Both the position numbers and the translations under genes were made by a program. This document shows, piece by piece, positions 24,981 through 35,264 of a stretch of 64,000 nucleotides of DNA (within the stretch, counting starts at the first letter, position 1; every line of letters begins with the position of its first letter). The DNA comes from a virus, in the IMG/VR virus record IMGVR_UViG_3300042383_000546, positions 1 to 64,000 of that record; one strand, given 5' to 3'. Under the pieces are notes generated by a model. It was not told the origin of the DNA. It made no database searches and was given only the letters and a program-made list of their open reading frames with translations.

Positions 24981-25861
24981 TTCTCTTGTTTCTTTATAGA
25001 TTCTATAATTTCATCTGCATTAAAGATTTCCTCTTCATTATTGTAAGGAAACTCCTCAAGTAGTCCTATAATATTGAATTTGCTAAATACTGATGCTTTT
25101 AAATCAGGTTTTACAGTAAATGGAGCTGCTAAGATGTTATCATGAAGCTCATAACCAAATACCTTTGGGGTATTAGCTATCCAACAAACAGTAGATTTTT
25201 TATTAAGTGCAGCAGCAGTATGTTGTAAGAAGCTGTCCATAAATAACCTTTTCTCACTCATTTCACAAAGAACTGCCATTCCTTTAAAGTTGTCAGTAAC
25301 AGAGAAAGTGCCTTCAAAACCAACTTGGTCTTCTCTTCTAGCATGAATGATATTGTATTCATTTGCAAAAGCACGAATTACTTTATCTACAATATGTCTT
25401 GGAATATCTCTAGCCCATGAATATTTTAGCTCCTGACCTGCAGCACCACCATTGGTTTGAATAAGCATGATTGGTTTGTCAGAGTAGTATTTCTGCTTGA
25501 AAAAGGTTCTTTCTCTTTCATTTATGATTACTTCAGGCTGCTCTCCGTCATAAGGCACATCAAACATTTTGCACCAAGTTTCAATCAAATGCTCTTTACA
25601 AAGGATATGCTCAGTAACATTGTATGGCTCATTTGCCATAACTAGAACATCCTGATTTTCGATATACTTAGAATAGAAATAGGCTTCTTGACCAAAGCCA
25701 AAAGCCATATCTACATCTTTACTATTAGAAAATACTTCAGGGTAACCTGTAAGTACGATTAACTTGTCAGATGGGTATTTTTTCTTAATTGCTTTACAAA
25801 CAGCAGTGGCAGTGATTGATTTACCGATTCCACCTGAGATGGAAAAAATGATGTTTTTCAT
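24968..25861 (-). CDS. GT9-like (GT-B) glycosyltransferase
   Basis: 297 residues. N-terminal I-F-S-I-S-G-G-I-G-K-S-I-T-A-T-A-V resembles the G-x-G-D loop of GT9 enzymes, and M-L-I-Q-T-N-G-G-A plus F-M-D-S-F-L-Q-H-T-A-A-A-L fit the C-terminal donor site. The last gene of the fibre transcript, it ends in the shared terminator. Probably glycosylates the fibres encoded just upstream. Confidence 0.65.
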   Translation of the reverse strand: MKNIIFSISGGIGKSITATAVCKAIKKKYPSDKLIVLTGYPEVFSNSKDVDMAFGFGQEAYFYSKYIENQDVLVMANEPYNVTEHILCKEHLIETWCKMFDVPYDGEQPEVIINERERTFFKQKYYSDKPIMLIQTNGGAAGQELKYSWARDIPRHIVDKVIRAFANEYNIIHARREDQVGFEGTFSVTDNFKGMAVLCEMSEKRLFMDSFLQHTAAALNKKSTVCWIANTPKVFGYELHDNILAAPFTVKPDLKASVFSKFNIIGLLEEFPYNNEEEIFNADEIIESIKKQEKAGI

Positions 25862-25884
25862 GATTATTTTTTAATTATTAAGGT

Positions 25885-26280
25885 TTAAGCCTTTGTTGTA
25901 GTACTTGTAGTAGAACTCGTTGTAGGAGCTGCTGTTGTTGTACTAGTAGTTGTAGACGTTGTTGTAGGTGGCACATACGCAAGTACTGCTTGAGCAAGGT
26001 CATCTAATAATTGTTGGTCTAAGTCTGCAGCTTGTACTCTAAATGATTGAGCATTTGGTTCATTAGGAAGCCAATCTGAGAATAGCTCATAGAAGTTATT
26101 GATTGCATGGTAAGTCTTTTGACCTGCATAACCTTCAGGTCTTTTACTCCATACGCTGTCTACTACTAAATCTGCTAAGTCTTTTACTGCAGAATAAGGT
26201 GCTTGTACATTTTGGGTATCAGAAATAGCTTGAACTGTTCCAAAACCGAAGATGTGTAGTGTGTTCCAAGGGTTTGCCAT
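25885..26280 (-). CDS. Small protein with Thr-rich mucin-like tail
   Basis: 131 residues. Residues 1-100 are globular with many Trp/Tyr/Phe. The last ~30 are T-T-T-S-T-T-T-S-T-T-T repeats with A-A-P, the same tail as in the fibre-like proteins at 12354 and 26327. Probably a virion surface component carrying O-glycans. Confidence 0.5.
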   Translation of the reverse strand: MANPWNTLHIFGFGTVQAISDTQNVQAPYSAVKDLADLVVDSVWSKRPEGYAGQKTYHAINNFYELFSDWLPNEPNAQSFRVQAADLDQQLLDDLAQAVLAYVPPTTTSTTTSTTTAAPTTSSTTSTTTKA

Positions 26281-26300
26281 TGTTTTTATTTTTATGATTG

Positions 26301-26333
26301 TAAATTTAGTATTTTTTTATTGATTATTAACAA
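26301..26333 (-). promoter_or_regulatory. Possible promoter before the Thr-tail gene
   Basis: Minus strand TTG (26331-26333), 22-base spacer, TAAATTTA (26301-26308). As at 12331-12360, the TTG lies within the final P-C-stop codons of the preceding gene. Confidence 0.4.
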
Positions 26334-26815
26334 GGGAATGTACTAATAATATTACCGCTATTATCTACTTGATAGCTGTCTGCACCTGCTCCTTGAGAAT
26401 ACCACAAGTTTCCACCCGCAACAGGAGTTACTCCACAGCCACCTGACACATAAAGTATTGTAGGGGCTAAAGCGTTATCAGTATCAAACAATGTTAAAGT
26501 ATTGAAATGGTCGCATGGGTTTACATTGTTAGGATATAAGAATAATTGCTGACAAGCTGCTGTTGTCGTAGTGGTTGTTGTACTAGTAGTTGGTGGGGGT
26601 TGTAAATTTGATTTTACGACTAGTTGATTTGAAGCCTTACTTGCATATGGTCCATAAGCTGTATCAATATATACATAATAGTCAGCATCAGCTTTTGTAA
26701 TCTGCTCTGTGCTTACAGGGATGGTATTTTTTAAGGCAAATACCCCTGTAGTTACAGCATCTTGAAGATTGTTAAAAGATATACATTGATTATTTGCTAT
26801 ACCTGCCCAACTCAT
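26327..26815 (-). CDS. Surface protein with short Thr-rich linker
   Basis: 162 residues. Two small beta domains are joined by P-P-P-T-T-S-T-T-T-T-T-T-T (about 73-86), with C-G-V-T and a terminal P-C suggesting a disulfide. It starts one base inside the end of the giant fibre gene. Its linker and ending resemble the protein at 12354-13355. Confidence 0.55.
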   Translation of the reverse strand: MSWAGIANNQCISFNNLQDAVTTGVFALKNTIPVSTEQITKADADYYVYIDTAYGPYASKASNQLVVKSNLQPPPTTSTTTTTTTAACQQLFLYPNNVNPCDHFNTLTLFDTDNALAPTILYVSGGCGVTPVAGGNLWYSQGAGADSYQVDNSGNIISTFPC

Positions 26816-29800
26816 TACGCTTCGTATTTTTTAAGTTTCTCTTCTAATTTAGCTATTCTTTCCTCTAGTGTCATCATTTTATAGATATGCACCTGATGGT
26901 AGTCTACGTTCAATTTACCTTTTTCATCTGTTCTTACAGTGTCAGGAAGTATCTCTTGTACGTTTTGTGCTGAATATCCAATATTGATTCTACTACTATC
27001 ACCTTCTTTCCATTTGAAGTAAATAGGATTGATATTATCAAATGAGTTTACTCTACAATGAATGTCTTTAAGTCTTTCATCAGAAGATTCAAAATATGCT
27101 TGTGCCCACATACAAGATATAGCACAGAAGTTATTCCAATAGAATGTGCTTGAACAACCTCCTGTAAAACAAACACCACCACCACCTGAATATGCACCTG
27201 ATACTGTAACATTTTTACCACCTAAAATTGCAGAGTAGATTCCTGATACTGTATTACCATTACCTCCTCCTACAAAAGAATGACATCCTGATGATGTATT
27301 AGAAAGACCACCACTTACAGTAGAGTAAAAATTTGATGCTATATTACCATTACCTCCTCCTACAAATGAACACGAACCTGATGCTGTATTAGTACGTCCT
27401 CCTGCTACTACTGAAGTATTACCTGATGCTGTATTTACACATGCACCTCCAACAACAGACATATAACCTAAGGCACTATTATTATAGCCTCCTGAAACTG
27501 TACTATAAGCAGCACACGCTCTGTTGTTAATACCCCCTGCAACTGTATCTGCTGTATTTAAAGCACAGTTTGTACCACCTCCACCTACTGTAGCTCTATC
27601 TCCTGAAGCTAGGTTTCCAAATCCTCCTGATACAGTAGCCCTTGTTGCTGTTGCAGAATTTGCACATCCACCACTTACAGTAGAAAAAGTACTTGATGCT
27701 GTGTTTGAAACACCACCTCCAACAAATGAACGGTCACCTGAAGCTGTATTAGTATCACCACCTCCAATTGTTGCTCTATAACCACTAGCAGTATTTAAAA
27801 ATCCACTACCTACAAATGCGTTATACCCTGAAGCTGTATTTGCGTTTCCTCCTGCAACTGTAGCACCACCTCCACACGCTTTATTATTTACACCACCTCC
27901 TATTGAACCAAATCCTGCACAAGTAACATTACCTTGTCCACCTGATACAGTAGAACAAGCTCCTGAAGCTGTATTAGACAATCCACCTCCAATTGTAGCT
28001 GATGCTCCTGAAGAAGTATTAGACTGACCACCACCTACAGTAGATTTATTACCACTTGCTACGTTTAAAGCACCACCTGCTATTGTAGCATCATAAGTAC
28101 CACTTGATGTGTTTGTATAACCGCCACCAATTGTACCTGTAATTGATGAAACTAAGTTGTTATGTCCACCTGCTATTGTAGTAAATCCTGCACAAGCTCT
28201 GTTGTTATATCCTCCACTAACTGTTGAACAAATACCAATAGCTGAGTTTAATTTACCTCCACTAACTGTAGATTGTCCGCCTGAAGCTGTATTTAACTGA
28301 CCACCACCTACTGTTGAGTGTGCCCCTGATGCTGCGTTTTGTTGACCGCCTCCAACAAAAGAACAAGCTCCTGATGCTGTATTACTACGTCCACCTGCTG
28401 CAACTGAATCACTACTTGAAGCAGTAACATCATATCCACCTCCTACAAATGACCATGAACCTGAAGCTAAGTTGCTATAACCTCCACTAACTGTTGATGT
28501 ATCACCACAAGCTATGTTTACAACACCACCTGATACAACGCTATGAGCTGCTGATGCTAAGTTTTGTCTACCACCTACTACAGAATATACTCCACTTGCA
28601 GTGTTATTACAACCTCCCCCTACAGAAGAAAAACATCCTGATGCTGTGTTAGATTGACCACCACCAACAGCTGACCTACTTCCTGAAGCTGTGTTAGATT
28701 GACCTCCTCCAACAAAAGAATAATTACCTGAAGATGTGTTTAAATATCCACCTGTAATAACTGAGTTTCTTCCTGTTGCTGTACTTGATTCTCCACTTAA
28801 TACAGATGAATAATAATTTCCTGATGCTGTATTATTATATCCTCCACCTATAACGTGCAATCCGCATCCACAGGCTCTATTTAAATTCCCTCCACCAATA
28901 GATGAATCTCTTCCTGATGCAGTATTGCAAAGCCCTCCTCCTATTGTAGAACAAGCTCCTGAAGCAGTGTTTATAAATCCACCTGAAATTGTAGAAGATT
29001 CGCCTGATGATGCATTTGCGTATCCTCCTGATACTGTTGCAAAAGTTGCACACGCTCTATTATTTCTACCACCTGCTACTGTTGAGTTAGTAGAATTAGC
29101 TACGTTTACACATCCTCCACCAATAAAAGAAAATGCTCCTGAAGCAGTATTATTTTGTCCACCTGCTACTGTAGAATTAGTAGCACTTGAAACATTATAT
29201 GAGCCGCTTACTGTTGAAGCACCACCTGATGCTGTATTTGCCCTACCTCCTCCAATAGCTGAACAACCTCCTGAAGCTGTGTTTGAACGTCCACCTGCAA
29301 CAATTGCAACAGCCCCTGAAGCTAAGTTATATAAACCACTAAGTGAACCTGATTCATTACCACAAGCACAATTATATAAACCCCCACCTACTGTGGTATT
29401 ATTACCAAAAGCAAGATTTGATAAACCTCCTCCTACAAATGCTCTACAACCTGATGCTGTATTATTTACACCACCTACTACAACTGTATGACCACCTGAT
29501 GATGTGTTGGTTTGACCTCCTCCAATAGTAGAACAAGCACCTGATGATATATTACTAATACCACCTCCTATGGAAGAATATCCCCCTGAAGATGTGTTAC
29601 ATTTACCTCCTGATATTGTGCTCGTACCTGCAGGAGCATTGTTGCTTCTACCTCCTCCAATTGTGACATAATATCCTGATGCTGTATTAGAAGTTCCCCC
29701 TGCAATCAATCCTCCATACTGACTACTTAATGTATTGCCTTGACCACCTCCAATTGTACTATAAGCATTTGCTCCAATTACACAGACAATATTATTACTT

Positions 29801-32800
29801 CCACCCCCTATAGTTGAAAACCCACCTAATGCTGAGTTATTTTGTCCTCCTCCTATTGTAGATACTGTTCCTCCTGCTCTATTCTGAAATCCTCCTCCTA
29901 TTGTAGATAATTGACCTGCTGCATATAAAGTTGTAGGAGCAACTGAGAAAAACCCATTAGCACTCCATGTACCACCACTTGTATTATTACCAACTCCTCC
30001 TGCTATTGTTGCTCCTGCTGTACAAGTTGTTGCTGTGGCACAATATAATATATTACAAACACCACCTCCTATAAAACCATCATTACCATTTACGCAGTTT
30101 TTATAACCACCTGATATAGTAGATGAATAACCTTCTGATTTATTACAAAATCCACCACCTGAAAATCCATAAGTATTAGATGCACTATTTAATCTACCTC
30201 CAACTATAGCTGACCTTTGTCCTCCTGCAATATTTACATAACCTCCACTTACTGTAGATTGGCTTCCATTAGCTTGGTTACCATAGCCACCACTTACTGT
30301 AGTTCCACTTCCTGTTGCTCTATTTCCACAACCTCCACCTACAAAAGAACAAGCTCCTGATGCTGTGTTACTCCACCCCCCACTTACTGTAGCCCTACAA
30401 GCACAAGCAACATTACCACCGCCCCCACTTACTGTTGCATGGTCAGTAGTAGCAGCATTTGCGTATCCACCACCCACTGTAGCAGCATAACCTGATGCAG
30501 TGTTTCCACCACCACCACCTACGCTACCTCTATATCCTGAGGCTGTATTTGCACGTCCTCCTGCTATTGTTGAATAGTTGCCTGAAGCTGTACCTGAATT
30601 ACCACCACCAACTACTGCTCTGATTCCTGAAGCTGCATTTGATGAACCGCCTCCAACAAAACTTCTTGCTCCTGATGCACTATTACCACTACCACCTACA
30701 ACTATACCTTGATAACCACTTGCAGTGTTACCATAACCACTACCAATAAATGCATATTGTCCACTTATTGTATTTTCTCTACCACCACCTATAAATGATT
30801 TTCCGTTTAGAACACAGTTTCTAAGACCTGAACCAATACCTGAATAAGCATCTGCTGTTACACAGTTACATATACCACCTGAAATATTTGAATATGCTAC
30901 TGTTACTATATTGCAACTACCACCACTTACAATAGAACTATATCCTGAAGCAGTATTAGTAAATCCTCCAACAACACTTGCATAAGCATTAGTTGCTCTA
31001 TTCTGAAATCCTCCTCCTATGAAAGAAAGACATCCTACATTTACTTTAGTAGGAGCTACTGTCCATCCATTTGAACCATTCCAAGTACCACCACAAGTGT
31101 TATTTCCAAGACCTCCTGCTATAACAGAATACCCTGAACAGTTTTGTGCTGTTGAATGACAAATACTATTGCAATAACCACCTGATATTGTAGAATACCA
31201 AGAAGAAGCTGAATTAACAGCACCACCACCAACTGTAGAAGATGCTTGTGAAGATGTGTTATATACACCACCTCCTATAGTTGATTGTATACCTGAAGCT
31301 GCGTTATTGCTGCCACCACTTACAGTTGAACAATTAGCTGAAGCTGTATTAGCTCTACCACCTAATACTGATGCAGAACATCCTGAAACTACACTACAAT
31401 ATCCACCTCCAATAAAACCAAATATACCTGCTGAACAAATACAGTTGACTTCACCACCTGCAATAGTTCCTGATGCACCTGTAACTGTATTTAATAAACC
31501 ACCACCTATGGTAGACCTTGTTCCTGCTGCTGTATTACTACATCCACCTAAAAGAGAAGAAGCATATCCACCTGAAACTGTATTTCCACAACCACCACCT
31601 AAAAAAGACATACATCCTGAAGCAACGTTATTTGTACCGCCACCAACTATTGCAAATGGAGCTGACGCAGAATTGGAAGCACCACCTGATACAGTGGCTG
31701 CTCTACATCCTGTAACAGTATTATTTGCACCTCCTCCAATTGTAGCATCATAAGTTCCTGATGCTGTATTTCTATATCCACCTGAAACAGTACTTGTTAT
31801 TGCTATGGCAGCATTACAATGTCCACCTCCTACAAAAGAATAATTACAAACTCTATTCAAATAACCTCCACCTATTGTTGAACAAAGTCCACAAGCTGTA
31901 TTAGAAAGACCTCCTGCAACAACTGCAAATCCATTACTTACTGTGTTTGCTTGACCACCACCTACAAAAGAACAAGCTCCTGAAGCTGTATTTGAGCATC
32001 CTCCACCAACAAAAGAACGAGCACCTGAAGCAGCATTACCTATACCATTTCCTACAAAAGAATATTCTCCTGAAGCAACATTATTTACACCTGTTCCTAT
32101 AAAAGATACGTTACCATTTGCTGTATTTGCACCACCATTACCTATGAAAGCATAATAAGTACCACTTGCTGTGTTATTATTACCTCCAACAACTATATTA
32201 TAAGCAGTTCCACCAATTGTATTGCTTAAACCTGCAAGATTACCCGTATATGTTCCTGTTGCACTATTACTTACACCACATCTTACAGAAGAACAACCCC
32301 CTGCTCCTAAAACGATTACAGCACCAACACCTGAAGAACCACTAGAACCACTTGAACCATTCGTTCCTGAGCTGCCACTAGTACCTGAGCTTCCTGATGA
32401 GCCACTTGAACCACTTGTGCCTGAACTTCCTGATGAGCCACTTGACCCACTTGTACCTGACGAACCACTCGTACCTGAACTTGCACTCGTACCTGACGAG
32501 CCACTAGTCCCTGAATTTCCACTAGTACCACTTGACCCTGATGAGCCTGAGCTACCTGATGAGCCTGAAGTTGCACTCGTTCCACTGCTGCCACTAGTTC
32601 CTGACGAACCACTTGAGCCACTAGTTCCTGACGAACCATTTACCCCTGAAGTACCTGACGAACCACTAGAGCCTGAAGTTGCAGACGTACCTGAGCTACC
32701 ACTAGTGCCTGACGTTCCATTTTCACCTGCAGTGCCTGAGCTTCCACTTGACCCACTAGAGCCCGAAGTTGCTGACGTACCTGAGCTACCATTTGCCCCT

Positions 32801-35256
32801 GAAGTGCCTGACGAACCATTTGTTCCTGACGAACCTGACGAGCCATCAGTTCCTGACGAGCCACTCGTTGCAGAAGTACCTGCACTACCCGAAGTAGCTG
32901 AAGTACCTGATGAGCCATCCGTTCCACTGCTGCCATTCGTTCCTGAAGTGCCTGAGCTACCTGAAGTTGCTGACGTACCACTTGAAGCTGACGTACCACT
33001 AGAAGCACTCGTGCCTGAGCTACCATTTGTACCACTAGTGCCATTCGCCCCTGAAGTACCTGACGTACCACTTGGAGGGTTAAATGTCGTTTGAGCGTAT
33101 GAGTAGTTACTCGTACCCTCTGTATAAAAAGTCAAAGTCTTACTAGAACCACCATCGTGTTCTGCATAAATTTGACAATAAAGCCTGTCTGTTGCGTTTA
33201 ATGCGGTTTGACCTAAAAATAAGTCTGTAAAAAACTCTTTGATTACACCTGATGCCATAGACTCAGTGTCTAGGTTTGTAGTGCCTAAAAGAGTTGAAAC
33301 ACCACCTGTTGTGTAACTATAAAGTTCTATGTCTATAGCTACGTTTGCATTTGTATCAATAGAAAAGTGTGTTACCCAAGCCCAATTCCCTGCAGGAATA
33401 CTTGTGAAGTTTGGAACACCTGAATCAGTTGCAAAAGTAGCAATCAGCGTTCTTACATTTTGATTACTTGTAACCGTAACAGTTGTTTCCCCTGTTGTTG
33501 TACCAATAGGAGACCATTGTTTATATGTAGGACTGCCAAAAGCAGAATTTGTATTTAAAGACTGATTTAGATAGTATACTAGACCACCTGCAACACCACT
33601 CACACCACTTGTACCTGTTGTACCTGAGCTTCCTGATGATGCGGACGTACCACTTGACGCACTTGTACCTGAGCTGCCTGAAGTTGCAGACGTGCCACTA
33701 GTACCTGATGAGCCTGAGCTACCATCCGTACCATTTGTACCTGACGAACCTGAAGTTGCAGAAGTACCACTTGATGCACTTGTACCTGAGCTTCCACTTG
33801 AACCACTCGTGCCACTCGTACCTGTTGTTCCTGATGAGCCTGAACTTGCTGAAGTACCTGAGCTGCCACTTGAACCACTAGTGCCCGAACTTGCAGAAGT
33901 ACCTGACGAACCATCAGTACCTGAGCTTCCATCCGTACCTGCCGTACCTGCAGTGCCTGACGAACCACTTGATGCAGAAGTTCCTGAACTGCCTGAAGTA
34001 CCTGCCGATGCACTCGTACCTGAAGTGCCACTTGAAGCACTCGTACCTGACGAACCATCAGTGCCTGAGCTACCATCAGTGCCTGAGCTCCCATCCGTAC
34101 CACTAGTGCCTGTAGTTCCTGAAGAACCTGAACTAGCACTCGTTCCTGATGAACCACTAGAGCCTGACGTTGCAGACGTGCCTGACGTTCCTGCAGTACC
34201 TGAAGAGCCTGAACTAGCACTCGTGCCCGAAGAACCACTTGAACCTGAAGTCCCTGAGCTACCTGATGAGCCACTTGACCCTGAAGTTGCAGATGTTCCA
34301 CTACTTGCAGACGTACCACTACTTGCACTCGTTCCACTAGAACCTGACGTGCCTGATGTCCCTGCCGTACCCGAAGAGCCACTTAGACTCTTTTGGTTCA
34401 TAATAGCAGTGGTATTATTTATCTTTATATATACAGGGTAAGCATCACCGACAGCGGGAGGGGTTACTGATAAGTTATTCAAACCACTTGGGTCAAAATA
34501 TAGTACATCTCCCACGTTACCAACAAGAGTAGGTAAGCCACTTACGATACGACCAACGGGTCTTACACGAAGATTACCATTTTCAGGGGTATCAGCAGAA
34601 GTGACCATACCCGCTATCTGAACGATATTGGGCTCTAAAGTAGAAGTTACTTTTACAAATTTTCCTGAGCTATCTATTTTAACAAAGTCACCAACGGCAA
34701 TACCTGAATAAGTATCGTCATCGGGGTCAATGCAAAAAAAGTCAGTTATATAGTTTCTGAATCTAAACCTATCATGTAGGTCATTTAGCCAATTGGATAA
34801 GTCTCCGATTTGGCTTCTAATTTGTTCTGTTGCTACAACAATAGGTAGCCCATCGTCACCTAATCTAAAAATAACACCTACGAAACCTTCAGGTGGGAAG
34901 TTATTTCCCATTGAGGTGTTATCAACAATAAGATTATAAAGGTCTACGTCTTGTAGAATTACGGTACAGCTTGTATTAAACTCACCGCCAATATTAGATA
35001 TAGCATTAATGCGGTAGCAGTTACCATTTGGTAAGCCAAGCCACATTCCAACTTCAATATTTGTAGAAGTATAGTAAAGAGGTGGAGTAGTATCGTAACT
35101 ACTCGTCTCTTGTATTTCAATAGTTAAATCACATTCAAAAGTGAATGGAGAGCCATTCCAAGGACTAAGTGCATTTACATAGGTCGATACTACACTTGTA
35201 GAACCGAAGTTTATACTTGCAGGTATTGTAATAGGTGGTTTTATCAAACTCGCCAT
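26815..35256 (-). CDS. Giant receptor-binding fibre with S74 self-cleaving chaperone domain
   Basis: 2,813 residues. Residues 1-290 form a globular attachment domain. About 290-552 and 730-982 are collagen-like G-(S/T)-S triplets without proline, separated by a beta domain (about 553-729). About 1000-2690 consist of some 100 repeats of ~15 residues (N-T-A-S-G-x-x-S-x-V-G-G-G-x-x), resembling the YadA/Hia beta-roll head. The end is a Peptidase_S74 domain with S2725-D-E-R-L-K2730 (catalytic Ser/Lys) and a C-terminal coiled coil. S74 domains trimerise fibres and then cut themselves off. Confidence 0.85.
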   Translation of the reverse strand: MASLIKPPITIPASINFGSTSVVSTYVNALSPWNGSPFTFECDLTIEIQETSSYDTTPPLYYTSTNIEVGMWLGLPNGNCYRINAISNIGGEFNTSCTVILQDVDLYNLIVDNTSMGNNFPPEGFVGVIFRLGDDGLPIVVATEQIRSQIGDLSNWLNDLHDRFRFRNYITDFFCIDPDDDTYSGIAVGDFVKIDSSGKFVKVTSTLEPNIVQIAGMVTSADTPENGNLRVRPVGRIVSGLPTLVGNVGDVLYFDPSGLNNLSVTPPAVGDAYPVYIKINNTTAIMNQKSLSGSSGTAGTSGTSGSSGTSASSGTSASSGTSATSGSSGSSGSSGTSGSSGSSGTSASSGSSGTAGTSGTSATSGSSGSSGTSASSGSSGTTGTSGTDGSSGTDGSSGTDGSSGTSASSGTSGTSASAGTSGSSGTSASSGSSGTAGTAGTDGSSGTDGSSGTSASSGTSGSSGSSGTSASSGSSGTTGTSGTSGSSGSSGTSASSGTSATSGSSGTNGTDGSSGSSGTSGTSATSGSSGTSASSGTSASSGSSGTTGTSGVSGVAGGLVYYLNQSLNTNSAFGSPTYKQWSPIGTTTGETTVTVTSNQNVRTLIATFATDSGVPNFTSIPAGNWAWVTHFSIDTNANVAIDIELYSYTTGGVSTLLGTTNLDTESMASGVIKEFFTDLFLGQTALNATDRLYCQIYAEHDGGSSKTLTFYTEGTSNYSYAQTTFNPPSGTSGTSGANGTSGTNGSSGTSASSGTSASSGTSATSGSSGTSGTNGSSGTDGSSGTSATSGSAGTSATSGSSGTDGSSGSSGTNGSSGTSGANGSSGTSATSGSSGSSGSSGTAGENGTSGTSGSSGTSATSGSSGSSGTSGVNGSSGTSGSSGSSGTSGSSGTSATSGSSGSSGSSGSSGTSGNSGTSGSSGTSASSGTSGSSGTSGSSGSSGSSGTSGSSGSSGSSGTSGSSGTNGSSGSSGSSGVGAVIVLGAGGCSSVRCGVSNSATGTYTGNLAGLSNTIGGTAYNIVVGGNNNTASGTYYAFIGNGGANTANGNVSFIGTGVNNVASGEYSFVGNGIGNAASGARSFVGGGCSNTASGACSFVGGGQANTVSNGFAVVAGGLSNTACGLCSTIGGGYLNRVCNYSFVGGGHCNAAIAITSTVSGGYRNTASGTYDATIGGGANNTVTGCRAATVSGGASNSASAPFAIVGGGTNNVASGCMSFLGGGCGNTVSGGYASSLLGGCSNTAAGTRSTIGGGLLNTVTGASGTIAGGEVNCICSAGIFGFIGGGYCSVVSGCSASVLGGRANTASANCSTVSGGSNNAASGIQSTIGGGVYNTSSQASSTVGGGAVNSASSWYSTISGGYCNSICHSTAQNCSGYSVIAGGLGNNTCGGTWNGSNGWTVAPTKVNVGCLSFIGGGFQNRATNAYASVVGGFTNTASGYSSIVSGGSCNIVTVAYSNISGGICNCVTADAYSGIGSGLRNCVLNGKSFIGGGRENTISGQYAFIGSGYGNTASGYQGIVVGGSGNSASGARSFVGGGSSNAASGIRAVVGGGNSGTASGNYSTIAGGRANTASGYRGSVGGGGGNTASGYAATVGGGYANAATTDHATVSGGGGNVACACRATVSGGWSNTASGACSFVGGGCGNRATGSGTTVSGGYGNQANGSQSTVSGGYVNIAGGQRSAIVGGRLNSASNTYGFSGGGFCNKSEGYSSTISGGYKNCVNGNDGFIGGGVCNILYCATATTCTAGATIAGGVGNNTSGGTWSANGFFSVAPTTLYAAGQLSTIGGGFQNRAGGTVSTIGGGQNNSALGGFSTIGGGSNNIVCVIGANAYSTIGGGQGNTLSSQYGGLIAGGTSNTASGYYVTIGGGRSNNAPAGTSTISGGKCNTSSGGYSSIGGGISNISSGACSTIGGGQTNTSSGGHTVVVGGVNNTASGCRAFVGGGLSNLAFGNNTTVGGGLYNCACGNESGSLSGLYNLASGAVAIVAGGRSNTASGGCSAIGGGRANTASGGASTVSGSYNVSSATNSTVAGGQNNTASGAFSFIGGGCVNVANSTNSTVAGGRNNRACATFATVSGGYANASSGESSTISGGFINTASGACSTIGGGLCNTASGRDSSIGGGNLNRACGCGLHVIGGGYNNTASGNYYSSVLSGESSTATGRNSVITGGYLNTSSGNYSFVGGGQSNTASGSRSAVGGGQSNTASGCFSSVGGGCNNTASGVYSVVGGRQNLASAAHSVVSGGVVNIACGDTSTVSGGYSNLASGSWSFVGGGYDVTASSSDSVAAGGRSNTASGACSFVGGGQQNAASGAHSTVGGGQLNTASGGQSTVSGGKLNSAIGICSTVSGGYNNRACAGFTTIAGGHNNLVSSITGTIGGGYTNTSSGTYDATIAGGALNVASGNKSTVGGGQSNTSSGASATIGGGLSNTASGACSTVSGGQGNVTCAGFGSIGGGVNNKACGGGATVAGGNANTASGYNAFVGSGFLNTASGYRATIGGGDTNTASGDRSFVGGGVSNTASSTFSTVSGGCANSATATRATVSGGFGNLASGDRATVGGGGTNCALNTADTVAGGINNRACAAYSTVSGGYNNSALGYMSVVGGACVNTASGNTSVVAGGRTNTASGSCSFVGGGNGNIASNFYSTVSGGLSNTSSGCHSFVGGGNGNTVSGIYSAILGGKNVTVSGAYSGGGGVCFTGGCSSTFYWNNFCAISCMWAQAYFESSDERLKDIHCRVNSFDNINPIYFKWKEGDSSRINIGYSAQNVQEILPDTVRTDEKGKLNVDYHQVHIYKMMTLEERIAKLEEKLKKYEA
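27190..32290. repeat. About 100 degenerate 45-bp units (beta-roll repeats)
   Basis: The DNA repeats a roughly 45-bp pattern (CCACCTxxTACxGT...GATGCTGTATT on the + strand) with heavy divergence, so the units are protein repeats rather than recent DNA duplications. Some units carry insertions, for example around 29905-30045 and 31035-31160, where T-W-x-x-N-G segments interrupt the roll. Confidence 0.75.
32325..33080. repeat. Collagen-like GSSGTSG repeat, second block
   Basis: Nine-base (three-codon) periodicity encoding G-T-S, G-S-S, A-T-S, A-S-S and G-T-N triplets. No Pro or hydroxyproline site, very high Ser/Thr. It gives a long spurious open frame rich in P-E-V-P on the + strand. Confidence 0.75.
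33605..34390. repeat. Collagen-like GSSGTSG repeat, first block
   Basis: Same triplet periodicity as 32325-33080, nearer the fibre N-terminus, with G-T-D triplets mixed in. The two blocks flank a ~180-residue beta domain. Confidence 0.75.
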
Positions 35257-35264
35257 ACATCAGA

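Noticed and set aside
27524-31753. Several + strand frames rich in P-P-P and A-E-A over the beta-roll
   Set aside because: Mirror readings of the 45-bp repeat units of the giant fibre gene.
32222-34441. Long + strand frames rich in P-E-V-P-L-V-P over the fibre stalks
   Set aside because: They are mirror readings of the GSSGTSG triplet repeats on the minus strand; regular codon periodicity produces them.
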